Position numbers and translations under genes: made by a program
Notes under the pieces: model-generated
The model's database searches: none
Told to the model about the DNA's origin: nothing
The model's input: only the letters and a program-made list of their open reading frames with translations
NCBI GenBank assembly: GCA_963787645.1
Contig: CAWBDS010000003.1
Span: forward strand, 930,001 to 994,000
Direction of reading: 5' to 3'
From: Palsa-504 sp963787645
GTDB lineage: Bacteria > Actinomycetota > Actinomycetes > Streptosporangiales > Streptosporangiaceae
Length of the DNA stretch: 64,000 nt
Shown here: positions 54,874 to 63,130 of the stretch, piece after piece
Numbering within the stretch: the first letter of the stretch is position 1
How the letters are laid out: the number at the start of each line of letters is the position of its first letter

Positions 54874-55526
54874 CCATCCGGGTCGTCCTGGCCGACGACC
54901 AGCCACTGATCCGCGCGGGCCTGCGCAGGCTGATCGACCAGACCCCCGACATCGACGTGGCCGGCGAGGCCGGAACCGGGGCCGAGGCGGTACGGCTGGC
55001 CAGGGACGCCGATCCCAACGTGGTCGTGATGGACATCCGCATGCCGGGCATGGACGGCATCGAGGCCACCCGGCTGATCACTGCCGGCGACACGCGCGCC
55101 CGCGTGCTCGTGCTCACCACCTTCGACGACGATGCCTACGTCTACGGCGCGCTGCGGGCCGGGGCGAGCGGGTTCCTGGTCAAGGACATGGCGCTGGAGG
55201 ATCTCCTGGCCGCGATCCGTGCGGTCGCGGACGGCGACGCCATCATCGCGCCGGGCGTCACCCGCCGCCTGATCGGGCAGTTTGCCGACCAGCCCCGGGC
55301 CGACCGCAAGCTCAGAGAACTGACCGAGATCACCGAGCGCGAGCGCGAGGTGCTCAGGCTGGTGGGCCTGGGCATGTCCAACGCCGAGATCGGCGCCACC
55401 TTGTACATCGCGGCAGGTACGGTCAAGACGCACGTGGCCCATCTGCTGGCCAAGCTGGACGCCAGGGACCGGGTCCAGCTGGTCATCACCGCCTACGAGG
55501 CGGGCCTGGTGCCGGCGCCGAGCTGA
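54870..55526 (+). CDS. NarL/FixJ-type response regulator
   Basis: 218 residues. Receiver domain with phosphoacceptor Asp in VVMDIRMPGMDG, LTTFDDD and FLVKDMALEDL (conserved Lys). C-terminal LuxR HTH (ITEREREVLRLVGLGMSNAEIGATLYIAAGTVKTHVAHLLAKL). It overlaps the kinase by 4 nt. Likely targets are the adjacent ABC genes. Confidence 0.94.
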   Translation: MTIRVVLADDQPLIRAGLRRLIDQTPDIDVAGEAGTGAEAVRLARDADPNVVVMDIRMPGMDGIEATRLITAGDTRARVLVLTTFDDDAYVYGALRAGASGFLVKDMALEDLLAAIRAVADGDAIIAPGVTRRLIGQFADQPRADRKLRELTEITEREREVLRLVGLGMSNAEIGATLYIAAGTVKTHVAHLLAKLDARDRVQLVITAYEAGLVPAPS

Positions 55527-55593
55527 GGACGCTACCAGACGTCCACAACGTGGAGATGGGTGGGCAGCCCAGTCCGTCGCCAGGTGCCGACAG

Positions 55594-55839
55594 CTATTGG
55601 ATGTACGATCGAGCGGCGGCGGTCACCTTCCACCTTCCGCCAACGCCCGATCGGCTGTCATCTCGGACAACTAGCCCCAGTCGCTGAAGCGCCTCAAGTT
55701 CCTGCAGAACGGTCCCCTGGCCTGGGCCATATCTAGCATCGACGGTCAGGTCTATCCGCCTAGCGTCCCAGTCCCCGCCCCCCTCGGCGACGACCGCCAA
55801 GAGCTTGATCTGACGATCGGGAAGAGGAGTGTCACTCAT
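55594..55839 (-). CDS. Small winged-helix-like protein
   Basis: 81 residues, overlapping the upstream toxin-like gene by 4 nt (ATGA). The sequence TVLQELEALQRLGLVVRDDSR followed by WKVTAAARSY is a winged-helix pattern, and it could be an immunity or regulatory protein. The GC content is lower than in its surroundings. Confidence 0.5.
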   Translation of the reverse strand: MSDTPLPDRQIKLLAVVAEGGGDWDARRIDLTVDARYGPGQGTVLQELEALQRLGLVVRDDSRSGVGGRWKVTAAARSYIQ

Positions 55840-56345
55840 GGCGCCAGCCCAGGATAGAAGAGATCCGCCCCCGAGATCCCATAGTCCTCAAGTGCAGCGG
55901 TATGGACGTCATTCCACACGTCGTACATCTCAGGGCTTCCGATGTCCATGCCTGATTCAGGCCCGAAGCCAAGTCGCGCATACCTACCTGCTTCATCCAG
56001 TTCGTGAGTGTAGAAATTCAGATCATAAGACGTCGGCTCCATGTCGCCAGCCGCAATGGACTTCAGCCGGTCAAGCATCGCCTGCTCCGGAGCTTCCAAG
56101 AGACCGCCTCCAGTGAATCTCTGAAGGTGAGCCGTAGCTTCCTGGACGCCTTCATTGGTTATTCGCGCTTTCCCAGCGTCGACCTGCTGGATCGGCCCAC
56201 CTGCCGTCTCTGGATCGAACTCACGCCCCGAGGCAGGCCCGCGGGCACCCGTCAGCACGCATTCTGGGGCAGTTCCCATGGTCCTGTACCCGGTCCCGGC
56301 GACGCCCTGGTGGCCTTGTCGGTCTCCGGTCTCGGTCCGGCGCAT
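55836..56345 (-). CDS. Toxin-like domain protein
   Basis: 169 residues. The C-terminal ~110 (ARITNEGVQEATAHLQRF, then YDLNFYTHELDEAGRYARLG and YDVWNDVHTAALEDYGIS) match a recurrent C-terminal module of secreted polymorphic toxins; the enzymatic activity is unknown to me. The N-terminal ~50 residues look out of frame, and an adjacent frame (56221-56613, containing MDRAEAYRAAMDSYRQHAID then HGYALVEIHIYPSD) may hold the true upstream part. The locus thus looks like a truncated or frameshifted toxin gene. Confidence 0.5.
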   Translation of the reverse strand: MRRTETGDRQGHQGVAGTGYRTMGTAPECVLTGARGPASGREFDPETAGGPIQQVDAGKARITNEGVQEATAHLQRFTGGGLLEAPEQAMLDRLKSIAAGDMEPTSYDLNFYTHELDEAGRYARLGFGPESGMDIGSPEMYDVWNDVHTAALEDYGISGADLFYPGLAP

Positions 56346-56613
56346 CGCTGGGGTAAATGTGTATCTCCACTAGGGCATAGCCATGGTCGATGGCGTGCTG
56401 CCGGTAGGAGTCCATGGCAGCGCGATAAGCTTCGGCCCGGTCCATGGGCAGGGCCGAATTCAAGGGGCCACGGGATGAGTCGTGAGGACCGTCACCACCC
56501 GACTTACCTTGGTCCGTGCCAGCGGTGTCCAGATGGTCGTGAGCCAACCCGGTACGGCGGGCCATATGGGCGCTGCCCGGCACGTCAGCCGGGCCTGACC
56601 GATCGATCCGCAC
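56221..56613 (-). CDS. Possible upstream fragment of the toxin-like locus
   Basis: 130 codons in the frame preceding the toxin-like gene. Only the central part (LPMDRAEAYRAAMDSYRQHA, HGYALVEIHIYPSDAP) looks protein-like; the ends are arginine/proline rich. It overlaps the downstream frame by 125 nt, suggesting a broken gene. Confidence 0.3.
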   Translation of the reverse strand: MRIDRSGPADVPGSAHMARRTGLAHDHLDTAGTDQGKSGGDGPHDSSRGPLNSALPMDRAEAYRAAMDSYRQHAIDHGYALVEIHIYPSDAPDRDRRPTRPPGRRRDRVQDHGNCPRMRADGCPRACLGA

Positions 56614-57247
56614 TCGTCACCCACCTATTAGCGGCACCAGATCAGTATCGAATTTCCTCCTAGGAAACGGCTGGATACTGGTTTGGGGTTCACTGCCATC
56701 TCGGTAGGCTTTTCCAATTCAGCAGACCCCGGATCATGCTCAAGGCAGTCAGCCTTCTCCGCCTCCAAGATCAATGCCGCCTAGCTCGATGGTCGCGAAC
56801 TGAAGTGACCCACCCGGAAGCTGAACTTCAGCCACACCGATATCTGCCTGCACCACTATTCGCAGGCCATGGCTCCGCCTGATCACGATGAACCCCGGGG
56901 TTCATCGTATTCTAGGGCGATGGATGTCCAGGGTCATCTCGTATGCGCACATGCGACGCCTGCGCCGACTCTCATGATCAACCTGCGCAGATCGGACCAG
57001 CCCCAGACGCCGCTGCTCGTGGCGGGCAGCCGCAACGGGCCGTTGCCCAGGCCGATTAGTCCCCACACCAGGAAGGCACCGACCGCAGCCAGCGCCACGG
57101 CGGCTGCAGCCAGCCAGCGAGCTTGTCGCTTGACCAAGTGCAGCACGGAACCTGCCTTCGCCTGAGATCCGCTGGGACGAGTCTGCCATGAAAGGACCCT
57201 CGGGTCGGGCCCCTGGGGGCATCTTCCGCCAACGTTATGAAGTGTTC
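56614..57247. other. Poorly coding region with a membrane-protein fragment
   Basis: About 630 bp. Bases 56640-56930 show nothing recognisable. On the minus strand 56934-57146 encodes 70 residues with one helix (RWLAAAAVALAAVGAFLVWG) resembling the start of an actinobacterial membrane protein, but without the rest. I regard it as a fragment. Confidence 0.4.
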
Positions 57248-57274
57248 ACGTATATACGTTTTAGGCGTATATAC
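57248..57274. promoter_or_regulatory. Operator-like repeats upstream of padR
   Basis: ACGTATATACGT (57248-57259) is a perfect 12-bp palindrome, and CGTATATAC recurs at 57266-57274, 17 bp downstream. Together they lie directly in front of the padR start (57283). A PadR dimer pair binding here would autorepress. AT-rich boxes for a -10 are also present. Confidence 0.6.
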
Positions 57275-57282
57275 TGTGCCCT

Positions 57283-57648
57283 ATGGCCGACAAGGCGTTG
57301 CAGGAACCTGCATTCTTGGTGCTGACCTCTCTGGCGGCCGGGCCGCAGCACGGCTACGGGCTCGTCGAGGATGTACTGCGAGTCTCGGACCGACAGGTCA
57401 GGCTGCATACCGGGACGCTGTACGCGATCCTTGACCGGCTGCGCGAGGGCGGCCTCATCGAGGTCGACCGGGAAGAGATCGTGGAATCCCGGCTCCGCCG
57501 CTACTACCGGCTGACCAACGCCGGCGCCGAGCGCCTATCCACGGAAGCGGAGCGGATGCAGCGCAACGCCAGCGCGGCGGCCAGCCGGCTCCGGCAACTG
57601 CCACCCAGGATGCGCCCTGACCTGCGGCCCGAGGGTGGCATGGCATGA
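57283..57648 (+). CDS. PadR-family transcriptional regulator
   Basis: 121 residues. Winged helix of the PadR type (EPAFLVLTSLAAGPQHGYGLVEDV, GTLYAILDRLREGGLIEVDRE, RRYYRLTNAGAERL) and a C-terminal dimerisation helix. It overlaps the downstream membrane-protein gene by 4 nt, the usual arrangement for PadR-controlled membrane or ABC genes. Confidence 0.92.
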   Translation: MADKALQEPAFLVLTSLAAGPQHGYGLVEDVLRVSDRQVRLHTGTLYAILDRLREGGLIEVDREEIVESRLRRYYRLTNAGAERLSTEAERMQRNASAAASRLRQLPPRMRPDLRPEGGMA

Positions 57649-58664
57649 GCCAAGAGATCCTGGAGCGCCGGTACCGGCGGCTGCTCGCCTGCTACCCGGC
57701 TGCCTATCGCGCCGCGTACGGCGAGGAGATGCTGGCCGTCGCGCTAGCCGCAGCCAGACCCGGCGCGCGCTGGCCCGATCCCGGCGAGGCGGCCGACCTG
57801 ATCCTCACGGGCCTTCGCCGCAGGCTCGGCTCGGCACGGCCGGCTTCGCTCAACCCAGCCTGGCGCGACGCCGCCGGCATCGCCGCGGTCATCGGACCGA
57901 TCGTGATGGCCGCGTTCGCGGTAGTACCGAACCTCGGTCCGGGCGGCTGGCAGTACTTCGCCACGGCATCATTCAGCGGCATCATCGTGGCCGCGCTGTG
58001 GTTCGCGGTCGCCGTCGCGGGCATGCTGCGCTGGCGGCGCCTCGCTCTGGCCGGCTCCTGTGTGCTGCCCGCCGGCCTGATCTACGAACTTGCGCGCGGC
58101 GCGGGCAGAGATCCCTATGAATTCGGCGCATTCTGGTGGAAGGTCGTCTCCGCCGTGCTGATCGCCGGGTCGGCGCTGCTCGCGCTGAAGAGCAAGAAAC
58201 GCGTCTTGTCGTGGTGGGCCGTCACGGCGACGGCCGTCATCGCCGTGCCGCTCGCGGTCCTCCCAGCGATCCAGGGGCAGTTGCCAGGGGCCGCCTCCTT
58301 TGCCGAGATGAACTCCTACCTGCAGCTCCAGACCTCGCTGCACCGGGCGCTGCCGGTCGGCCTGGCCCTTGTCCTGCTGGTCGTCGTCGCACGGCAGAAA
58401 GCAGGCGTGCAGTCCAGGCTGATGATCATGCTCGTGGCGGCCGCCGCGACCTTCGCGGTCGACATGGCGGCCTTTAGCGGCATCCTCACCATCGAGGATC
58501 CGGCGAACTACCCTCCGCTGGGGCCCGGCTGGTGGCAGTCCCCTGCCGTCATGGTGGCGGTCCCCGTCCTCTGCTTTGCCTTCGGCGCGATCTGCCTGAC
58601 CCCGGACGAGCGCAGGCCCCGCCGCCGGGACGCGGCCGGCACCTCCAGGGGAGGCATGGCATGA
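57645..58664 (+). CDS. PadR-associated multi-spanning membrane protein
   Basis: 339 residues. The N-terminal soluble part (EILERRYRRLLACYPAAYRAAYGEEML) is the standard start of PadR-linked membrane proteins in actinobacteria. About eight to nine helices follow (for example AAGIAAVIGPIVMAAFAVV and VMVAVPVLCFAFGAICLT). The transport or sensory role is unknown. Its stop overlaps the start of a truncated second copy. Confidence 0.82.
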   Translation: MSQEILERRYRRLLACYPAAYRAAYGEEMLAVALAAARPGARWPDPGEAADLILTGLRRRLGSARPASLNPAWRDAAGIAAVIGPIVMAAFAVVPNLGPGGWQYFATASFSGIIVAALWFAVAVAGMLRWRRLALAGSCVLPAGLIYELARGAGRDPYEFGAFWWKVVSAVLIAGSALLALKSKKRVLSWWAVTATAVIAVPLAVLPAIQGQLPGAASFAEMNSYLQLQTSLHRALPVGLALVLLVVVARQKAGVQSRLMIMLVAAAATFAVDMAAFSGILTIEDPANYPPLGPGWWQSPAVMVAVPVLCFAFGAICLTPDERRPRRRDAAGTSRGGMA

Positions 58665-58715
58665 GCCGGGGATCCTGGAGCGCCGGTACCGGCGGCTGCT
58701 GGCTTGGTGCCCACG
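58661..58715 (+). pseudogene. 5' fragment of a second copy of the PadR-associated gene
   Basis: The first ~50 bp (ATGAGCCGGGGATCCTGGAG and following, reading GCGCCGGTACCGGCGGCTGCT) repeat the start of the 57645 gene (ATGAGCCAAGAGATCCTGGA). A frame change near the start and loss of everything after ~58715 show decay. The operon once had another paralogue. Confidence 0.6.
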
Positions 58716-58718
58716 CGC

Positions 58719-58898
58719 AAAGTTGCGCACCCGAAGCTTCACTAGATCTTCCCAGTCGCCCTCGGACAAGCGAGTTTGCACCACGGCCGACTCTCCGCGA
58801 CCGATGACGGAGCCGTCTGCGAACAGGAAACCAATCCAGTATGCCGCATCGGGAGTCAGCTCATCGAATGCGTCCTGACGCAATTGGCACTTTCTCAC
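58719..58898 (-). pseudogene. LAGLIDADG homing endonuclease fragment, in frame behind dnaB
   Basis: About 58 codons on the minus strand, starting right after the dnaB stop and in its frame: AFDELTPDAAYWIGFLFADG, then SVIGRGESAVVQTRLSEGDW. YWIGFLFADG is the first LAGLIDADG helix. The second motif and C-terminus are missing; the sequence breaks off near 58715, where the truncated PadR-linked gene begins. It could be the trace of a mobile endonuclease or intein-like element near dnaB. Confidence 0.6.
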
Positions 58899-58901
58899 AT
58901 G

Positions 58902-60251
58902 TTAACCAGCCATGTCCACAAATCTGCTATAATGCCCCTGGAAAGCGACCGTCACGGTCGCGGTGGGGCCATTGCGGTGCTTGGCCACAATTAGGTCCGC
59001 CTCGCCGGCCCGCGGCGATTCCTTTTCGTACTGGTCTTCACGGTGCAAAAGAATTACGACGTCGCTATCCTGCTCTATCGAGCCGCTTTCACGAAGGTCG
59101 GAAAGCATTGGCTTTTTATCGGTGCGCTGCTCAGAACCCCGGTTGAGCTGGGAAAGAGCAACGACGGGGACCTCGAGTTCCTTGGCTAGCAGCTTAAGAG
59201 AACGAGATAGTTCCGAGACCTCTTGCTGCCGGTTCTCGACCCGCTTGGGCGAAGACATCAGCTGCAAATAGTCGACGATGATGAACTTCAGGTCGTGCCG
59301 CTGCTTTAGCCGACGGCACTTGGCCCGGATCTCCATCATCGACATATTCGGCGAGTCGTCGATGAATAGCGGCGCGTCGGCCACCTCGCTCATCCGGCGG
59401 GCCAGCCGGGCCCAGTCGTCATCGTTCATCTGGCCGGTGCGCATGGTCTGCAGCGGCACCCGGGCCTCGGCCGACAGCAGCCGCATGGTGATCTCGTTGC
59501 GCCCCATCTCCAGGCTGAACAGCACGGTGGTCATGCTGCTGCGGATGGCGGCCGCCCGGGCGAAGTCCAGGGCCAGGGTCGACTTGCCCATAGCCGGCCT
59601 AGCGGCGATGACGATCATCTGGCTGGGGTGCAGGCCGTTGGTCAGGGCGTCCAGGTCGGCGAAACCGGTCGGGACGCCGGTGAGCATGCCGTTGTGGGCG
59701 CCGATGGCCTCGATCTCGTCCAGGGCGCCGGGCATGATCTCCGACAGCGAGTGGTAGTCCTCGCTGCTGCGGCGCTCGGTGACCGCGTAGACCTCGGCCT
59801 GGGCCCGGTCCACCAGGTCGTCGGCGTCGGCCTCGCCGGCGTAGCCGAACTGGACGATGCGGGTGCCGGCCTCGACCAGGCGGCGCAGGATGGCACGCTC
59901 GCGGACGATGCGGGCGTAGAAGCCGGCGTTGGCCGCGGTCGGCACCGAGGAGATCAGGGTGTGCAGGTACGGGGCGCCGCCGACCCGGGTGATCTCGGCG
60001 CGGCGGGTGAGCTCGTTGGACACCGTGATGGCGTCGGCGGGCTCGCCCCGGCTGTACAGGTCGAGGATGGCCTCGTGGATCAGCTGGTGAGCCGGCCGGT
60101 AGTGATCGGCCGGGCGGATCACCTCGACCACGTCCGAGATGGCATCCTTCGAGAGCAGCATCCCGCCCAGGACGCACTGCTCGGCCGCGACGTCGTGCGG
60201 CGGTGTGCGCTCGAAGTCGTCGTTCCTCGGCACCATCTCGGCGACGCTCAC
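58902..60251 (-). CDS. dnaB: Replicative DNA helicase DnaB
   Basis: 449 residues, normal length without an intein. N-terminal domain (PPHDVAAEQCVLGGMLLSKDAISDVVEVI), RecA-like core with Walker A ARPAMGKSTLALD, FSLEMGRNEITMRLLSAEA, FIIVDYLQLM (Walker B), SQLNRGSEQRTDKKPMLSDLRESG and the final FQGHYSRFVDMAG. The hexameric helicase unwinds the replication fork. It follows rplI in the conserved actinobacterial order. Confidence 0.97.
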   Translation of the reverse strand: MSVAEMVPRNDDFERTPPHDVAAEQCVLGGMLLSKDAISDVVEVIRPADHYRPAHQLIHEAILDLYSRGEPADAITVSNELTRRAEITRVGGAPYLHTLISSVPTAANAGFYARIVRERAILRRLVEAGTRIVQFGYAGEADADDLVDRAQAEVYAVTERRSSEDYHSLSEIMPGALDEIEAIGAHNGMLTGVPTGFADLDALTNGLHPSQMIVIAARPAMGKSTLALDFARAAAIRSSMTTVLFSLEMGRNEITMRLLSAEARVPLQTMRTGQMNDDDWARLARRMSEVADAPLFIDDSPNMSMMEIRAKCRRLKQRHDLKFIIVDYLQLMSSPKRVENRQQEVSELSRSLKLLAKELEVPVVALSQLNRGSEQRTDKKPMLSDLRESGSIEQDSDVVILLHREDQYEKESPRAGEADLIVAKHRNGPTATVTVAFQGHYSRFVDMAG

Positions 60252-60384
60252 CTAGCCCCCTTCCCCCGTACGAGTGAACGCGGTGCTAACGCGCTCCTAC
60301 TTTCGACTGACATCGTTATAACCCACGAGTACGACATTCTGGGGCCGCCGGCGCCCGCAGCACCAGCCGACCCCGTGGAGAGCG

Positions 60385-60600
60385 TGTGGAAAAGGTGTGC
60401 AGACACGCCGGTCACGTTGTGCGCAGGCTGGGGAAATAGCTGTGGGAAATGGTAGAGCTAAACCCAGCCTCATACCTGCTAGCTGCGAAAACGCGATCCA
60501 CCGGGTGTGTGGAAGAAAAACTTCGCGGCGATTTTGTCGCGAGGAAAATCCACAGGCACTATCCACAGCGGCCGACCTGGCCAGTCATGGATAGTGCCTG
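60385..60600. promoter_or_regulatory. Cluster of DnaA-box-like 9-mers and a 13-bp inverted repeat
   Basis: Five sites resembling TT(A/G)TCCACA occur within 190 bp between dnaB and the 60-residue gene: 60385-60393 (minus, TTTTCCACA), 60441-60449 (minus), 60508-60516 (minus), 60546-60554 (AAATCCACA) and 60559-60567 (CTATCCACA). CAGGCACTATCCA (60553-60565) pairs perfectly with 60588-60600. The region is unusually AT-rich for this genome. DnaA control of dnaB is possible. Confidence 0.4.
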
Positions 60601-60646
60601 CGCCGAAGCGCCCGCGCGGAGGTCGGCGGGCTGCTACGATTCGACC

Positions 60647-60829
60647 GTGTGTTCGACAGAGGGGGACGCGCTCCGGCGCGTGGCGGAGGCTATCGACCGG
60701 CTCGAGGCCGACCGCCAGGAGACTGACCCGGCCGACCTGGCGGCCCGGGTGGCCGCCGTCTGGTCGATGGTCAGCCAGATCGACCCGGAGCTGGCCCGGC
60801 TGGCCTCCGGCTACACCAAGCCCGGGTAA
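60647..60829 (+). CDS. Small conserved-looking protein
   Basis: 60 residues from GTG 60647: STEGDALRRVAEAIDRLEAD followed by DPADLAARVAAVWSMVSQID and PELARLASGYT. The composition is helical. It is too short for a confident family; similar short proteins sit near dnaB/rplI in related actinomycetes. Convergent with rplI. Confidence 0.6.
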   Translation: MCSTEGDALRRVAEAIDRLEADRQETDPADLAARVAAVWSMVSQIDPELARLASGYTKPG

Positions 60830-60879
60830 CCCGCGCGCTCGCGGCGCGGGAAACCCGGGCTGGCAGGGCAAAACCAGGG

Positions 60880-61341
60880 TCAGCTGGCCACGATGTCGAT
60901 GTCGACGGGCGCGCTGACCTCAGGGTGCAGGCGGACACGGACCTGGTGCGAGCCAACGGTCTTGATCGGGTCGCGGACCTCGATCCGGCGCCGGTCGAGC
61001 TCGGGGCCGCCCGCCTCGCGGACGGCTTCGGCGATGTCGGCGGCGCCCACCGAGCCGAACAGGCGGCCGTTGGCACCCGCGCGCCGGGGCATCCGCACGT
61101 GCAGGCTCTCGAGCTGGCCGGCGATGACCTTGGCGTCCTCGAGGCCGCGGATCTCACGGGCCGACCGGGCCCGCTTGATCAACTCGATCTGCTTCTCCGC
61201 GCCGCGGGTCCAGAGCATCGCGAAGCCGCGCGGGATCAGGTAGTTGCGGCCGTAGCCGCTAGCCACGTCCACCACGTCACCGGGTGCGCCGAGGCCGCTC
61301 ACCTCCTGGGTGAGGATGAGCTTCATCGGGGTACGACTCAT
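60880..61341 (-). CDS. rplI: 50S ribosomal protein bL9
   Basis: 153 residues from ATG 61341, supported by AGGAGAGG upstream; an internal ATG (MKLILTQEV) five codons later is also possible. N-terminal MKLILTQEVSGLGAPGDVVDVASGYGRNYLIPRG is the rRNA-binding domain, with a long helix and the C-terminal domain after it. Follows rpsR by 14 nt. Confidence 0.97.
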   Translation of the reverse strand: MSRTPMKLILTQEVSGLGAPGDVVDVASGYGRNYLIPRGFAMLWTRGAEKQIELIKRARSAREIRGLEDAKVIAGQLESLHVRMPRRAGANGRLFGSVGAADIAEAVREAGGPELDRRRIEVRDPIKTVGSHQVRVRLHPEVSAPVDIDIVAS

Positions 61342-61355
61342 CTGCCTGACCTCTC

Positions 61356-61592
61356 CTAGCGCGCCGTGCTCGTGTACGGCAGCATCGCCATCTCGCGGGC
61401 GTTCTTGATCGCCGTCGCGACGTCCCGCTGGTGACGGGTGCAGTTACCGGTCACCCGGCGGGCACGGATCTTCCCGCGGTCCGAGATGTACTTACGCAGC
61501 AGACCGGTGTCCTTGTAGTCGACGTAGGCGATCCGCTCCTGGCAGAACACGCAGACCTTTTTCTTCGGCTTGCGCAGTGGTGGCTTGGCCAT
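61356..61592 (-). CDS. rpsR: 30S ribosomal protein bS18 (zinc-ligand type)
   Basis: 78 residues. KKVCVFCQERIAYVDYKDTG then GNCTRHQRDVATAIKNAR. It keeps CxxC plus a later Cys and His, so it is the zinc-binding (C+) form; many actinobacteria also carry a zinc-free copy elsewhere for use under zinc limitation. Part of the rpsF-ssb-rpsR-rplI operon. Confidence 0.97.
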   Translation of the reverse strand: MAKPPLRKPKKKVCVFCQERIAYVDYKDTGLLRKYISDRGKIRARRVTGNCTRHQRDVATAIKNAREMAMLPYTSTAR

Positions 61593-61654
61593 CGTGGTGC
61601 TCCTTCAAGCAGAGCCCCGCCCGCGGCGGGGATGGTGTGGTTCTGTAATTGGTT

Positions 61655-62182
61655 CTAGAAGGGCGGTTCGTCGGAGAAGCCGCCGGGGCCGTCGCTGGCC
61701 CACGGGTCGGGGTCCCCGCCGCCGGAGGACCGGCCGCCGCCTTGGCCGCCCTGACCCTGACTGCCTTGGCCCTGACCGCGCTGGCCGCCGGAGTAGCCGC
61801 CGTCACCGCCGGAGCGGGCAACCCGGTTGACCTTGGCCGAGGCGTTGCGCAGGCTCGGGCCGACGTCATCGACCTCCACCTCGTACACGGTCCGCTTCTC
61901 GCCCTCCTTGGTCTCATACGAGCGCTGCCGCAACCGCCCGGACACGATCACCCGCATCCCCCGGGTCAGCGACTCCGCCACGTTCTCCGCCGCCTGCCGC
62001 CACACATTGCACGTCAAGAACAGCGAATCCCCGTCCTTCCACTCACCCGTCGCGTTATCCCGGAACCGCGGCGTCGACGCCACCCGGAACCGCGCCACCG
62101 GCTGACCAGCCGGAGTAAACCGCAACTCCGGGTCATCCACGAGATTGCCCGCGATCGTGATCTGCGTGTCGCCTGCTGCCAT
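61655..62182 (-). CDS. ssb: Single-stranded DNA-binding protein
   Basis: 175 residues. OB fold (TQITIAGNLVDDPELRFTPAGQPVARFRVASTPRF, then LTCNVWRQAAENVAESLTRGMRVIVSGRL), a Gly/Gln-rich linker, and the acidic interaction tail ending FSDEPPF. It binds ssDNA at forks and recruits repair proteins. Cotranscribed with rpsF and rpsR. Confidence 0.97.
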   Translation of the reverse strand: MAAGDTQITIAGNLVDDPELRFTPAGQPVARFRVASTPRFRDNATGEWKDGDSLFLTCNVWRQAAENVAESLTRGMRVIVSGRLRQRSYETKEGEKRTVYEVEVDDVGPSLRNASAKVNRVARSGGDGGYSGGQRGQGQGSQGQGGQGGGRSSGGGDPDPWASDGPGGFSDEPPF

Positions 62183-62248
62183 GGGGTACTCCGGATCGCT
62201 AGCGAGTTTCTTACTGCTGGTAGGACCGGGCGGCGGGAAAGGCCGCGC

Positions 62249-62542
62249 TCAGTGGTGGTGCTCGGGCCGCGTGACCTTGGTCCGCAAGATGGCTTCGTTG
62301 AGGTTGAGCTGCCGGTCGAGTTCCTGCACGGTGGCGGGCTCGGCGGTCAGGTCGACGACGGCGTAGATGCCCTCGGACTTCTTCTCGATCTGGTAGGCGA
62401 GACGGCGCTTGCCCCAGATGTCGACCTTCTCGACCTTGCCACCGCCGCCGGTCACGACCTTCAGGAACTGGTCGAGCGACGGCTGTACGGTGCGCTCCTC
62501 GAGGTTGGGGTCGAGGATGACCATTATCTCGTAATGGCGCAT
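62249..62542 (-). CDS. rpsF: 30S ribosomal protein bS6
   Basis: 97 residues from ATG 62542 (MRHYEIMVILDPNLEER), chosen over an upstream in-frame start at 62578 that would add non-homologous residues. KVEKVDIWGKRRLAYQIEKKSEGIY and EAILRTKVTRPEHH complete the fold. First gene of the operon. It binds bS18 in the small subunit. Confidence 0.96.
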   Translation of the reverse strand: MRHYEIMVILDPNLEERTVQPSLDQFLKVVTGGGGKVEKVDIWGKRRLAYQIEKKSEGIYAVVDLTAEPATVQELDRQLNLNEAILRTKVTRPEHHH

Positions 62543-62777
62543 GAGCGTCCTGAGCCTCCTCTGGACTGATGCGGCCACGGTCTTTCCGTGGCAGGAGGTG
62601 TCGCGGGTACCGGCCGACGCTGGTGCCAGCCCGGGTCATCCGCAGCTTGGACAGCATACCCGGCCGCCCGGTCGTGCGCGAACCGCCGGGCAATCTGTGG
62701 ATTCCCGGGGCGCGCGTCCGGGAAGACTTCGCCGTGGAATCATATGCTCAGGGCGCAACCTCCCGGAGGTGATCACC

Positions 62778-63101
62778 ATGGCGGGCGAGACGCAGACCGG
62801 CCAGCGACCGGGCATCCTGAATACCGACGGCCAGCCGCACCCGGTGGAGAACGCCACGGCCCTCGTGGTCTTGGTGCTCGGCCTGGTGTCGTTCGTGCTC
62901 GGCCTGCTGGTGCGCAACGCCCACACCGGCACGGCGGTGCACATCCTGGCCACCGGGACCGGGCTGGTCGCGTGCCTGGTCGGGCTGTACGCGCAGATGG
63001 TGTCGTCCACCCGCAACCAGCGCGTGATCATCGTGGCCGGCATCATCGCCGGATTCGTGGGCCTGGCCATCGGGCTGTCTAGGGGCGGGTTCATCGGGTA
63101 G
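62778..63101 (+). CDS. Small membrane protein, unknown
   Basis: 107 residues from ATG 62778 with a GGAGG site. Three hydrophobic helices (ALVVLVLGLVSFVLGLLV, VHILATGTGLVACLVGLYA, VIIVAGIIAGFVGLAIGL). No family recognised. It is divergent from rpsF. Confidence 0.75.
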   Translation: MAGETQTGQRPGILNTDGQPHPVENATALVVLVLGLVSFVLGLLVRNAHTGTAVHILATGTGLVACLVGLYAQMVSSTRNQRVIIVAGIIAGFVGLAIGLSRGGFIG

Positions 63102-63130
63102 GGCGGTGCCCCACCGCTAGGCTCGGGTGC

